Shown: positions 7,648-16,484 of the stretch, in pieces
Layout of the letters: every line of letters starts with the position of its first letter
Position numbering within the stretch: position 1 is the first letter of the stretch
Origin: JBEVEP01 sp040512755
GTDB taxonomy: Bacteria; Pseudomonadota; Alphaproteobacteria; Rhizobiales; Rhizobiaceae
Direction of reading: 5' to 3'
Length of the DNA stretch: 41,731 bases
Assembly (NCBI GenBank): GCA_040512755.1
Contig: JBEVEP010000411.1
Coordinates: 1-41,731, forward strand
The notes under the pieces: model-generated
Databases searched by the model: none
Told to the model about the DNA's origin: nothing
What the model saw: only the letters and a program-made list of their open reading frames with translations
Translations under genes and position numbers: made by a program

Positions 7648-10101
7648 ATGGTCAACGTCCCATCGACTGCACGGGTGGTCATCATCGGCGGCGGCGCAGT
7701 TGGAGTGTCATCGCTCTACCATCTGGCAAAGGCCGGATGGACAGACTGTGTACTCCTGGAGAAGAACGAACTGACATCGGGCTCGACGTGGCACGCCGCC
7801 GGGAATGTGCCGACATTCTCATCGTCGTGGTCGCTCATGAACATGCAACGCTATTCGGCCGAGCTCTATCGCGATCTTGCGGCGCAAGTCGACTATCCGA
7901 TCAATTACCACGTCACCGGTTCGGTGCGGCTGGCTCATGGCAAGGAGCGTATGCGCGAATTCCAGCGCGCCAAGGGCATGGGCCGCTACCAGGGCATGTC
8001 GATCGATGTCATTGGGCCCGATGAGATCAAAACGCGCTATCCGTTCCTGGAGACCCACGATCTCACCGGGGCGCTTTACGATCCGAATGACGGCGACATC
8101 GATCCGGCACAGCTTACCCAGGCGCTGGCGAAGGGCGCCCGCGAGCTGGGCGCAAAGATCATTCGCTTTTGCCCGGTGAGCGGCGTGCGGCGTGACGGCG
8201 ACGAGTGGGTGATAGAGACCACCCAAGGGGAAATCCGGTGCGAATATGTGGTCAATGCCGCAGGTTATCGTGCCAAAGAGGTCGGAAAACTGTTCGGCCG
8301 GGATATTCCCATGATGGTGATGAGCCATCAGTACATATTGTTCGAAGAGATCCCGGAACTCGCGGCATGGACAAAGGAGAACGGCAAGAAGCTGCCGCTG
8401 CTTCGCGACGTCGATACGTCCTACTATCTGCGCCAGGAAAAGAACGGGATGAATCTCGGCCCATACGAGAGAAACTGCCGCACGCACTGGGCGTCTGCCG
8501 ATGACCCGATGCCGGACGACTTCTCATTCCAGCTTTTCCCGGACGACCTCGACCGGCTGGAATGGTATCTCGATGATGCGATAAGGCGGGTTCCAATTCT
8601 CGGTACCGCCGGCCTGTCGAAGGTCATCAACGGCCCGATCCCCTACGCGCCGGATGGCAATCCACTGATCGGACCCATGCCAAGCGTACCCAATGCTTTC
8701 GAAGCATGTGTGTTCACTTTCGGTATCGCGCAAGCGGGTGGTGCAGGAAAAGTGCTGGCCGAATGGATCACGGAAGGCCAGACGGAATGGGACATGTGGT
8801 CCTGCGATCCGCGCCGCTTCACGGCTTTCGCCTCCGACCCCGGCTATTGCGTGGCCAAGGGCATGGAAGTCTATGGACACGAATATGCGATCCATTTTCC
8901 ACGCCATGCCTGGCCGGCTGGCCGTAGCCGCAAGCTCTCGCCGATTCACGACCGCATTGTGGCTCTCGGCGGACAATTCAACGCCTACAATGGTTGGGAA
9001 CGAGCGACCTGGTTCGCAAGACCCGGCGATGATACATCCGAGGAAGCAACCCAGACCTATGACCGCGCTGGCCCTTGGGAGAGCAGAGTGCGCGAAGAGT
9101 GTCTGGCCGTGCGCGATGGCGCAGGCATTCTGGACCTGCCAGGTTTCTCACGCTTCCGGCTGCAAGGTCCCGGTGCGCGCGACTGGCTTTCATCGCTGAT
9201 CACCGGCGCCGTTCCCAAGCCCGGCCGGATCGGTCTTGGTTACTTTGCCGATGAGAAAGGCCGTATCGTCACCGAAATGTCGATCATGACGATTGACGAG
9301 GATTTCTTCTTCCTCATTACCGCCGCGGTTGCGGAGTGGCATGACTTTGAGTGGCTAACGAAGCATCTCCCGCAAAATACTGAAATCACTCTGGGAAATG
9401 TCACCGACGCCTTTAGCTGTCAGATCCTGTCGGGGCCGAAATCCCGGGAACTCCTGGCGGAAGTGACGGATGCCGATCTGGCGCGGCCCTGGCTCACACA
9501 CCAGTCATGTCAAATCGCGGGCCATTGGCTTCAGCTGGTGAGGGTTTCTTTCGCCGGTGAACTTGGCTGGGAGCTGCATACGAAGACGGAAAGCACCGGC
9601 CCGGTATTCGACGCGGTTTGGGCCGCGGGCCAGAAGCACGGCCTGAAGCCCTTCGGTATGTTCGCTATCGATTCGCTTCGTCTGGAAAAGGGCTACCGCG
9701 CCTGGAAGGGCGATCTCTCTACCGACTATACCGTGCTGCAGGGTGGCCTCGAGCGGTTCGTGAAGTGGGATAAGCCCGCCTTCAAGGGAAAGGCCGCACT
9801 TCAGAACGAAAAACAGCAGGGCGTGACAAAACGTTTCGTCACACTGGTTCTGGACGGACCGGGAAGCTGCGATGCACCCTATATGTCGACACTCTGGCAT
9901 GACGGAAAGGTGGTCGGCGAAACCACCTCAGGCGGCTGGGGTTATCGTGTCGAAAAGTCGATTGCGCTAGGGATGCTGCGCGCCGATCTCACCGTACCGG
10001 GCACCAAGATCGAGGTGGAAATCTTCGGAGAGCGGTTCCCCGCGACCGTACAGGAGGACAAGCCGCTCTGGGACCCGGAAAACGCGAGGCTTAGGGCGTA
10101 G
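7648..10101 (+). CDS. FAD-dependent dimethylglycine/sarcosine dehydrogenase-like protein with GcvT domain (copy 1)
   Basis: 817 aa. The N-terminal DAO-type FAD domain has the dinucleotide motif VVIIGGGAVGVSSLYHLAKAGW (split: VVIIGGGAV and GVSSLYHLAK) at residues 10-31 and the SGSTWHAAG segment, where His49 matches the histidine that carries covalent FAD in dimethylglycine and sarcosine dehydrogenases. The linker (FAO_M-like) and a C-terminal GcvT folate-binding domain (about 430-817; RLQGPGARDWLSSL, SFAGELGWELHT, FGMFAIDSLRLEKGYRAWKGD) complete the fold. Expected chemistry is oxidative N-demethylation of a tertiary or secondary amino acid with transfer of C1 to tetrahydrofolate. The start at 7648 follows a perfect AGGAGG (7638-7643). 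The real substrate is unknown; a second such protein lies two genes away. Confidence 0.9.
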   Translation: MVNVPSTARVVIIGGGAVGVSSLYHLAKAGWTDCVLLEKNELTSGSTWHAAGNVPTFSSSWSLMNMQRYSAELYRDLAAQVDYPINYHVTGSVRLAHGKERMREFQRAKGMGRYQGMSIDVIGPDEIKTRYPFLETHDLTGALYDPNDGDIDPAQLTQALAKGARELGAKIIRFCPVSGVRRDGDEWVIETTQGEIRCEYVVNAAGYRAKEVGKLFGRDIPMMVMSHQYILFEEIPELAAWTKENGKKLPLLRDVDTSYYLRQEKNGMNLGPYERNCRTHWASADDPMPDDFSFQLFPDDLDRLEWYLDDAIRRVPILGTAGLSKVINGPIPYAPDGNPLIGPMPSVPNAFEACVFTFGIAQAGGAGKVLAEWITEGQTEWDMWSCDPRRFTAFASDPGYCVAKGMEVYGHEYAIHFPRHAWPAGRSRKLSPIHDRIVALGGQFNAYNGWERATWFARPGDDTSEEATQTYDRAGPWESRVREECLAVRDGAGILDLPGFSRFRLQGPGARDWLSSLITGAVPKPGRIGLGYFADEKGRIVTEMSIMTIDEDFFFLITAAVAEWHDFEWLTKHLPQNTEITLGNVTDAFSCQILSGPKSRELLAEVTDADLARPWLTHQSCQIAGHWLQLVRVSFAGELGWELHTKTESTGPVFDAVWAAGQKHGLKPFGMFAIDSLRLEKGYRAWKGDLSTDYTVLQGGLERFVKWDKPAFKGKAALQNEKQQGVTKRFVTLVLDGPGSCDAPYMSTLWHDGKVVGETTSGGWGYRVEKSIALGMLRADLTVPGTKIEVEIFGERFPATVQEDKPLWDPENARLRA

Positions 10102-10220
10102 CGTCAAACGAAAACCGTTTTCCAGCGACATCCGCGTTTTTGCCGTTGGCAGAGACCGTCACGAAGTGAGCGGAAATCGCGCACGTCACATCAAGAACAT
10201 AGAACCTGAAAGACCTGAAA

Positions 10221-11414
10221 ATGCCCACACCCTCTTCCCGCATTACCGGCATCATTCCTTCCGGCAAGGATGGTTGGGAGGTGCATTTCGCCGCCTTGAC
10301 ACGCAAACAGGCCGGCGAGCCGATCATCATGCTTTCGGTCGGCGACCACGATTTTGACACGCCTGTTGAGACGGTCGAGGCTTGTGTGACCGCAGTGCGC
10401 GGCGGCTTCCATCACTATACGCAACTGCCCGGCATCCCGGCATTGCGTGAGGCCATGGCGAAAGTCTCGACCCGCTCCACCGGCGTCCCGACTTCGGCTC
10501 AGGAAGTGATCGCTACACCCGGCGGCCAGGCAGCACTTTACGCTTCAGTGCAGGCCGTGCTGGATGCCGGCAGCCATGCGATCATCGTCGCGCCCTATTA
10601 CGCGACGTATCCGGGCACGTTCCGCGCTGCGGGCGCCGACTTCACCGTGGTCGAGGCCCACGCCGAGGACGGTTTCCAGCCGGATGCGCAGGCGATTGAA
10701 AAGGCTGTGCGGCCCAATACCCGCGCCATGCTGATCAATTCGCCGAACAACCCGACAGGGGCCGTCTATTCGCGCGAATCGCTGGAAAGAATTGCCGATA
10801 TTTGCCGCCGCCACGACCTCTGGCTGCTCTCCGATGAGGTCTATTGGACCCTCGGCAGCGGCGAGCACGAATCGCCACGCGCGCTCGCCGGCATGGCCGA
10901 GCGCACGCTCGTGATCAATTCCATGTCGAAGAGCCATGGGATGACCGGTTGGCGGATTGGCTGGCTCACGGGTCCGAAGGAAATCATCCGGCTGCTGATC
11001 AACCTCAACCTGGTCGCGACTTATGGCCTTACCGATTTCGTATCTCGGGCTGCGACTGAGGCGCTTGAAAATGACTATGGCGTCGAAGAGATCGCAGCGC
11101 GCTATGCTCAACGTCGACAAGCGTTCCTGAACGATATTGCCGGCCTGAACCACATAACGGTGCGTGGTTCGGAGGGCGGAATGTTTGTCATGCTCGATAT
11201 CCGCGACGTCGAACCGGATTGCGAGGCTTTCGCCTGGGCCTTCCTTCACGCCGAAAAAGTTGCCGTGATGCCGGGCTCAAGCTTTGGCGAGGCCGCCGCG
11301 GGCCATATCCGCATCAGTCTCAGCCAGCCGGAGGATGTACTCAGGGAGGCCGCCATCCGTCTCCAACGCTTTGTCCGGTCCTATACCCCTGTCGCGAAGA
11401 GCAAATCCGCATGA
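10221..11414 (+). CDS. PLP-dependent aminotransferase, class I/II (fold type I)
   Basis: 397 aa. This is an aspartate/aromatic-type aminotransferase. Visible marks are SVGDHDFDTP and HHYTQLPGIPALREAM in the N-terminal part, SPNNPTG (Asn177 binds the PLP phenol oxygen), SDEVYW (Asp205 pairs with the pyridine nitrogen), and NSMSKSHGMTGWRIGW with the Schiff-base lysine at Lys237. C-terminal VMPGSSFGEAAAGHIRISL carries the substrate-carboxylate Arg. It lies between two DMGDH-like genes; its stop overlaps the next start (ATGA, 11411-11414), so it is part of their operon. It could deaminate the primary amine left after demethylation, which is inference. The 119 bp before it contain GAAAACCGTTTTC (10110-10122) but no clear promoter. 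Confidence 0.92.
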   Translation: MPTPSSRITGIIPSGKDGWEVHFAALTRKQAGEPIIMLSVGDHDFDTPVETVEACVTAVRGGFHHYTQLPGIPALREAMAKVSTRSTGVPTSAQEVIATPGGQAALYASVQAVLDAGSHAIIVAPYYATYPGTFRAAGADFTVVEAHAEDGFQPDAQAIEKAVRPNTRAMLINSPNNPTGAVYSRESLERIADICRRHDLWLLSDEVYWTLGSGEHESPRALAGMAERTLVINSMSKSHGMTGWRIGWLTGPKEIIRLLINLNLVATYGLTDFVSRAATEALENDYGVEEIAARYAQRRQAFLNDIAGLNHITVRGSEGGMFVMLDIRDVEPDCEAFAWAFLHAEKVAVMPGSSFGEAAAGHIRISLSQPEDVLREAAIRLQRFVRSYTPVAKSKSA

Positions 11415-13858
11415 GTTCTTTACCCCCCTCGAAGGCCCGCGCGGTGATCATCGGCGGCGGCGTCTCCGGCTGCTCGGTCGCCTACCATCTGGCAAAGCTC
11501 GGATGGACCGACATCGTGCTTCTGGAACGCAAGCAACTCACCTCGGGCACGACCTGGCACGCGGCCGGGCTGATCGGGCAGCTTCGCGCTTCGCAAAATA
11601 TGACCCGCCTCGCGAAATATTCGGCCGATCTTTACGTGAAGCTGGAAGCGGAGACTGGCGTCGCAACCGGCATGCGGCAGGTGGGCTCGATCACCGTCGC
11701 TCTGACTGAGGAGCGCAAGCACGAGATCTATCGGCAGGCGTCGCTTGCGCGTGCCTTCGATGTAGACGTTCGTGAGATTTCACCGAATGAAGTCAAAGAG
11801 ATGTACCCGCATCTGGATGTATCGGATGTGGTCGGTGCGGTGCATCTGCCGCTTGACGGCCAATGCGACCCGGCCAATATCGCCATGGCGCTTGCCAAAG
11901 GGGCCCGGCAGCGCGGCGCGAAAATCTTCGAGAACGTAAAGGTGACGAAGGTCCATACAGTGGATGGCAGGGTTACCGGCGTTTCCTGGCAGCAAGGCGC
12001 GGAACAGGGAGCGACCGACAGTGACATCGTCGTCAACTGTGCCGGCATGTGGGCGCGCGAACTGGGCGCGATGTCCGGCGTCACAATACCTCTGCATGCC
12101 TGCGAGCATTTCTATCTGGTCACGGAAGCAATTCCCGGTCTGACCCGCCTGCCCGTGCTGCGCGTGCCGGACGAGTGCGCATACTACAAGGAGGACGCCG
12201 GCAAGATGATGCTCGGCGCGTTCGAGCCCGTCGCCAAGCCGTGGGGCATGGAGGGCATTCGCGAGGACTTCTGCTTCGACCAATTGCCCGAGGATTTCGA
12301 ACATTTCGAGCCGATTTTGGAAATGGGCGTCAATCGCATGCCGATGCTCGGCAGCGCCGGCATCCATACATTTTTCAACGGTCCGGAGAGTTTCACCCCG
12401 GACGACCGCTACTATCTCGGTGAAGCGCCGGAGCTTCGCGGCTACTGGGTCGCCGCTGGTTACAATTCGATCGGGATCGTTTCATCGGGCGGCGCGGGCA
12501 TGGCGCTCGCGCAATGGATCAACGATGGCGAGGCTCCTTTTGATCTCTGGGAAGTGGATATCCGCCGCGCGCAGCCCTTTCAGAAGAACCGGCGCTACCT
12601 CAAGGAGCGGGTATCGGAAACACTGGGCCTGCTCTACGCCGATCATTTTCCGTACCGCCAGATGGAAACGTCGCGCGGGGTCCGTCGCTCGCCGCTGCAT
12701 GAGCACCTGAAGGCGCGCGGCGCTGTCTTTGGCGAGGTCGCCGGCTGGGAGCGCGCAAACTGGTTCGCAAGGCCAGAGCAGGAACGCGCCTACCGCTATT
12801 CCTGGAGACGTCAGAACTGGTTCGACAATCAACGCGAAGAACACCTGGCCGTTCGCAACCAGGTCGGACTGTTCGACATGACCTCGTTCGGCAAGATCAG
12901 GATCGAAGGCCGCGATGCGCTTGCCTTCCTGCAACGGCTTTGCGCCAACGACATGGATGTCGCTCCGGGGAGGATCGTCTATACGCAGATGCTCAACCGG
13001 CGGGGCGGCATCGAGAGTGACCTGACGGTGACCCGGCTGTCGGAAAACGCCTTCCTCGCTGTTGTACCCGGAGCCACGCTGCAGCGCGACCTCGCGTGGC
13101 TGCGAAAGCACCTCGCTGACGAATTTGTCGTCATCACCGACGTGACAGCCGCTGAAAGCGTGCTCTGCCTGATGGGCCCGCAATCCAGAGCGTTGATCCA
13201 GAGGGTCAGTCCCAACGACTTCTCCAATGCCGCCAATCCATTCGGAACATGTCAGGAGATCGAAATCGGCATGGGGCTCGCCCGCGCCCACCGGGTCACC
13301 TATGTCGGCGAACTCGGGTGGGAAATCTACGTTCCGACGGACCAGGCAGCGCACGTATTCGAGACGATTGAGGAGGCCGGTCACGATCTGGGCCTCAAGC
13401 TTTGCGGTCTCCACACTCTCGATTCCTGTCGCATCGAGAAGGCCTATCGGCATTTCGGCCATGATATCACCGATGAGGACCATGTCCTTGAGGCCGGTCT
13501 TGGTTTCGCGGTGAAAACCGGAAAAGACGACTTCATCGGCCGCGATGCCGTGCTTGAGAAGAAGGCTGCCGGGCTGTCGCGTCGCCTTGTGCAGTTCCGG
13601 CTTAAGGATCCCGAACCGTTGCTCTTCCACAACGAAGCCATCGTGCGCGACGGCATGATCGTCGGCACGATTACCTCCGGCAACTACGGCCATTTCCTCG
13701 GCCGCGCGATCGGGTTGGGCTATGTGCCGTGCAAAGGCCAGAGCGAGGCTGAAATTCTTGCGTCGAACTATGAGATTGAAGTAGCGGGCGAACGCTTCTC
13801 GGCTGAGGCGTCGCTGAGACCGATGTACGATCCGAAGGCGGAACGCGTAAGGCTGTAG
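11411..13858 (+). CDS. FAD-dependent dimethylglycine/sarcosine dehydrogenase-like protein with GcvT domain (copy 2)
   Basis: 815 aa, same architecture as the gene at 7648 but clearly diverged. The FAD motif AVIIGGGVSGCSVAYHLAK (residues 11-29) and the SGTTWHAAGL segment with His50, the expected covalent-FAD residue, are followed by a central linker and a C-terminal GcvT domain (about 430-815; DMTSFGKIRIEGRDALAFL, TYVGELGWEIYVP, LCGLHTLDSCRIEKAYRHFG). After the FAD histidine the two copies differ (GLIGQLRASQNMTRL here, GNVPTFSSSWSLMNM in copy 1), which points to different substrates. The start codon overlaps the aminotransferase stop (ATGA). The frame is open 64 codons further upstream but only inside that gene. 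It converges with the next operon, 40 bp separating the stops. Confidence 0.9.
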   Translation: MSSLPPSKARAVIIGGGVSGCSVAYHLAKLGWTDIVLLERKQLTSGTTWHAAGLIGQLRASQNMTRLAKYSADLYVKLEAETGVATGMRQVGSITVALTEERKHEIYRQASLARAFDVDVREISPNEVKEMYPHLDVSDVVGAVHLPLDGQCDPANIAMALAKGARQRGAKIFENVKVTKVHTVDGRVTGVSWQQGAEQGATDSDIVVNCAGMWARELGAMSGVTIPLHACEHFYLVTEAIPGLTRLPVLRVPDECAYYKEDAGKMMLGAFEPVAKPWGMEGIREDFCFDQLPEDFEHFEPILEMGVNRMPMLGSAGIHTFFNGPESFTPDDRYYLGEAPELRGYWVAAGYNSIGIVSSGGAGMALAQWINDGEAPFDLWEVDIRRAQPFQKNRRYLKERVSETLGLLYADHFPYRQMETSRGVRRSPLHEHLKARGAVFGEVAGWERANWFARPEQERAYRYSWRRQNWFDNQREEHLAVRNQVGLFDMTSFGKIRIEGRDALAFLQRLCANDMDVAPGRIVYTQMLNRRGGIESDLTVTRLSENAFLAVVPGATLQRDLAWLRKHLADEFVVITDVTAAESVLCLMGPQSRALIQRVSPNDFSNAANPFGTCQEIEIGMGLARAHRVTYVGELGWEIYVPTDQAAHVFETIEEAGHDLGLKLCGLHTLDSCRIEKAYRHFGHDITDEDHVLEAGLGFAVKTGKDDFIGRDAVLEKKAAGLSRRLVQFRLKDPEPLLFHNEAIVRDGMIVGTITSGNYGHFLGRAIGLGYVPCKGQSEAEILASNYEIEVAGERFSAEASLRPMYDPKAERVRL

Positions 13859-13898
13859 CGGATAGCTCCGCTTGCTGTGAGGATTTTGTTGAAGCGGT

Positions 13899-14483
13899 TC
13901 AGAACGCCACGAGCTTCTGTTTGACTCGCGAGAGGAATGCCGCCCGGCTCGCTGGCGTCGAGACGTCCATCATGTAGTGCGCGAGAAACAGCGTCTTGCA
14001 TCGCCTGGCGCAGAGCGCGCGAATGCCACGCATGATCGTCTTCTTGCCCGGCTGACCGACAACATAGGACCACCAGCGCGGCGCTCCGCATGTGGTCACC
14101 ACCGCGATCTTCGATACATGCGTCATCAGCGGCACCGCCATTCCGTTGCCTTTCAAGGTGAAAGCAACGTCGGTTGCCCAGACCCGGTCGAGCCAGCCTT
14201 TCAGCATGGCCGGGAGGCCGTACCACCAGGTCGGGTAAACGAAAACGATCATCTCGGCCCAGCCGAGGTTGTCGACATGCGCCCTGAGAGCGGGGTCCGA
14301 TGGGGACCGCATATTGTAGAGACGGCGCTCCTCGCAACGCATAACCGGATCGAAGTCCTCAGCATAAAGATCGACAAGCCGCGCCTCGCACCCCCTCAGC
14401 GCGATAGCCTCCAGAACTGCATCGCGGAGCGCGGCGCAGAAGCTGTCCGGCACCGGGTGGCAATAGACAACCAGCACCCGCAT
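13899..14483 (-). CDS. Flavodoxin-fold NAD(P)H oxidoreductase (Flavodoxin_2/NQO type), copy B
   Basis: 194 aa. Typical of the MdaB/NQO-like family: N-terminal VLVVYCHPVPDSFCAAL, which binds the FMN/FAD phosphate, then MIVFVYPTWWYGLPAMLKGWLDRV, the family signature around residues 79-102, and TTCGAPRWW. These enzymes reduce quinones or free flavin with NAD(P)H. The start ATG overlaps the stop of the upstream paralogue (TGATG), so the two are translationally coupled at the end of the seven-gene operon. The pair may provide reducing power to another enzyme of the locus or act on a quinoid intermediate; neither can be decided from sequence. Confidence 0.9.
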   Translation of the reverse strand: MRVLVVYCHPVPDSFCAALRDAVLEAIALRGCEARLVDLYAEDFDPVMRCEERRLYNMRSPSDPALRAHVDNLGWAEMIVFVYPTWWYGLPAMLKGWLDRVWATDVAFTLKGNGMAVPLMTHVSKIAVVTTCGAPRWWSYVVGQPGKKTIMRGIRALCARRCKTLFLAHYMMDVSTPASRAAFLSRVKQKLVAF

Positions 14484-15064
14484 CAGAACGCGCCCATTCT
14501 GGCGGCAACCTTTGACATGAAACTTTCGCGTGTATGCGGAGTGGACAGATTCATCGAGTAGTGTGCGAAGTAAGAAACCGAAGCACCGGGCTTTACCGTC
14601 AGTCGCAGGATTCGCTTCACTTGCTTGCGCGGGGGATCGCCCATCAACATGGCACGCAGCCGGCTGCCGCCATACGTCGTCACGGCGGCCACTTTCCCGA
14701 TATTGTGAAGGCTGGGCTGGACCTTGCCGTTCACAAGCCTGAACGACACTCCGGGGAGGAAAACCCGGTCAAAGAACCCCTTGAGAATCGCCGGATAGCC
14801 GAAATTCCAGACCGGAAACGAAAGGACCAGAGCATCAGCGACGCGAAGCCTTTCGACATAGGGTCGAACGCCTTCGATATTGGCCGGAACGTCGTGGTAA
14901 CCGAGCAGTTCGGCTCTACTCATGCAAGGATCAAAGCCTTCAGCATAGAGATCGCAATCATCCACCGTATGGCCCGACGCGGAGAGTCGCTCAAGGATCA
15001 GGCGATGCAGCGCGGCATTGAAGCTGGTTTCCGAAGGATGCGCATAAAGAACCAAGACTTTCAT
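14483..15064 (-). CDS. Flavodoxin-fold NAD(P)H oxidoreductase (Flavodoxin_2/NQO type), copy A
   Basis: 193 aa. This is a tandem paralogue of the gene at 13899. It shows VLVLYAHPSETSFNAALHRL at the N-terminus, ADALVLSFPVWNFGYPAILK in the middle, GFFDRVFLPGVSF, and a TTYGGSR loop. Identity to copy B is moderate by eye (both end in a STP..R..F.S.V pattern), so the duplication is old and the copies probably have separate roles. It lies 19 bp after the FAD oxidoreductase gene and overlaps copy B by one base. Expected activity is two-electron reduction of a quinone, flavin or similar acceptor with NAD(P)H. No substrate assignment is possible. Confidence 0.9.
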   Translation of the reverse strand: MKVLVLYAHPSETSFNAALHRLILERLSASGHTVDDCDLYAEGFDPCMSRAELLGYHDVPANIEGVRPYVERLRVADALVLSFPVWNFGYPAILKGFFDRVFLPGVSFRLVNGKVQPSLHNIGKVAAVTTYGGSRLRAMLMGDPPRKQVKRILRLTVKPGASVSYFAHYSMNLSTPHTRESFMSKVAARMGAF

Positions 15065-15083
15065 GCGCCACCTCGGAGGATCT

Positions 15084-16484
15084 CTAGGAAGCCCGCTGCA
15101 AGCCGCGAAACAGAAAGGTCTTCTTGGAGCGATAGTCGAAGTCCGGATTTTCCCAGGCGATCATCTTGCCAGGGTTGAGCAACCCTTGCGGATCTGCTTG
15201 CCGTTTGAACGCAAGTTGAACGTCGTCGGTCTGTTTCATGCCGCCCTCTTCCAGCGTGTAGCGATGAGGGTTGAAGATCGGACAGCCATTTTCCTCATGC
15301 AGTCTCACAATCTCGTCGAGGCGCTCCTCAGTCGTGAAGCGGATCAGCGGCAGACCCATTGCCGTCACGGCGCCATCGAAGCGGACGAACTCGAGATGGG
15401 AAAACAGCTCTCCCGGAAACATCCGCACCATCTTGTCGATAAGCGCGAGATGGCCGGGAGACGGATAAAGCGACTGAAGATAAGTCATCGACGGATCGAC
15501 CCGGATAGCGCGCAAGGTGGTGTGGTTCCAGGCGAGTTCAAAGGCCGGCGGCAGCCCCTTCTTGTCCTCCACCGTCGCGGCGTTGAAAACGATCTCGCCG
15601 CCTTCGCGTGCGGTGAAGGCGAGGAATGCGTCCAGGGAATGCGGCGCGACCATCACGACGCAGATGCTCTGGTCTTCCTTCAGAAACTTCTGGTGCCTTT
15701 TGAAGTAAAGCCACGGAACAGGCGCAGATATCGGAGTGATCAGCTTGGTGAGGATGCCGTCCTGGCAAGCCAATGCATTGCCGTAACGGGCCGCCTCCGT
15801 GAAGCTTTCGAAGCCGATAATCACGTCGACCCATTCGTAGGAGGCCGTCAGCGGCATTTCCACTTCGGTGATCACGCCATTGGTTCCATAGGCGTGAGTC
15901 ACCTTGTGTAAATCCTCGCCTGTAAGCTCCAACACGCGTGGTTCGGCTTCCATCGTCACGACGCGGAGCCGCAGAACGTTGCCGAAGTCACGCAATCCGC
16001 CGAAGTTGATCGAGCCGACACCGCCAGAGCCGCCAGCAATGAAGCCGCCGATGGATGCCGTGTTGTAGGTCGATGGGTGGATGCGGAGTTCCTGGCCTGA
16101 ATGCGTGCGCGCTGCCTTATCCAGATCGGCAAGGATCAGCCCCGGGCCGGCAACAACGCGTCCGGGCGAAATCGACCGCACATCGTTCATCTCGGCAAGG
16201 CTGAGAACGACCCCACCGGAAAGCGGCATCGCCTGGCCGTAATTGCCGGTTCCGGTTCCGCGTGGCGTTACAGGGATACCGAGACGATGGCAGGCAGCGA
16301 GAACGCGGATCACCTCCGCCTCGCTCTTCGGCGACACGATCAAATCGCCGGTCACGTGGTCGAGTTGCCGCTTGAGGACCGGACTATACCAATAGAAATC
16401 CCGGCTTTTTTGCTGGACGATGGCGGGATTGTCTTCGATCTTGAGCCCGTCGAGTTCCCGTTTGAGGGCGGCAATATCCATCAT
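15084..16484 (-). CDS. FAD-binding oxidoreductase, PCMH/GlcD type
   Basis: 466 aa. It belongs to the VAO/PCMH flavoprotein family, like glycolate oxidase GlcD or D-lactate dehydrogenase. The FAD pyrophosphate-binding loop VTPRGTGTGNYGQAMPLSGG (residues 72-91) is followed by RVVAGPGLILADLDKAAR, then TASIGGFIAGGSGGVGSINF and GTNGVITEVEMPL, all standard for the N-terminal FAD domain. The C-terminal half ends with ADPQGLLNPGKMI, the usual FAD-oxidase C-terminal motif. The likely reaction is oxidation of a hydroxy acid or related alcohol/amine, with an electron acceptor not identifiable here. The start (16484, or the adjacent ATG at 16481) overlaps the stop of the deaminase gene, which implies coupled expression. 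Confidence 0.9.
   Translation of the reverse strand: MMDIAALKRELDGLKIEDNPAIVQQKSRDFYWYSPVLKRQLDHVTGDLIVSPKSEAEVIRVLAACHRLGIPVTPRGTGTGNYGQAMPLSGGVVLSLAEMNDVRSISPGRVVAGPGLILADLDKAARTHSGQELRIHPSTYNTASIGGFIAGGSGGVGSINFGGLRDFGNVLRLRVVTMEAEPRVLELTGEDLHKVTHAYGTNGVITEVEMPLTASYEWVDVIIGFESFTEAARYGNALACQDGILTKLITPISAPVPWLYFKRHQKFLKEDQSICVVMVAPHSLDAFLAFTAREGGEIVFNAATVEDKKGLPPAFELAWNHTTLRAIRVDPSMTYLQSLYPSPGHLALIDKMVRMFPGELFSHLEFVRFDGAVTAMGLPLIRFTTEERLDEIVRLHEENGCPIFNPHRYTLEEGGMKQTDDVQLAFKRQADPQGLLNPGKMIAWENPDFDYRSKKTFLFRGLQRAS

Noticed and set aside
12482..13693. Long open frame (403 codons) antisense to the second DMGDH-like gene, and a similar 415-codon frame at 33219-34466 antisense to ndvA
   Set aside because: Both are typical shadow frames of GC-rich coding DNA; the sense proteins have complete catalytic motifs and the antisense products resemble nothing.
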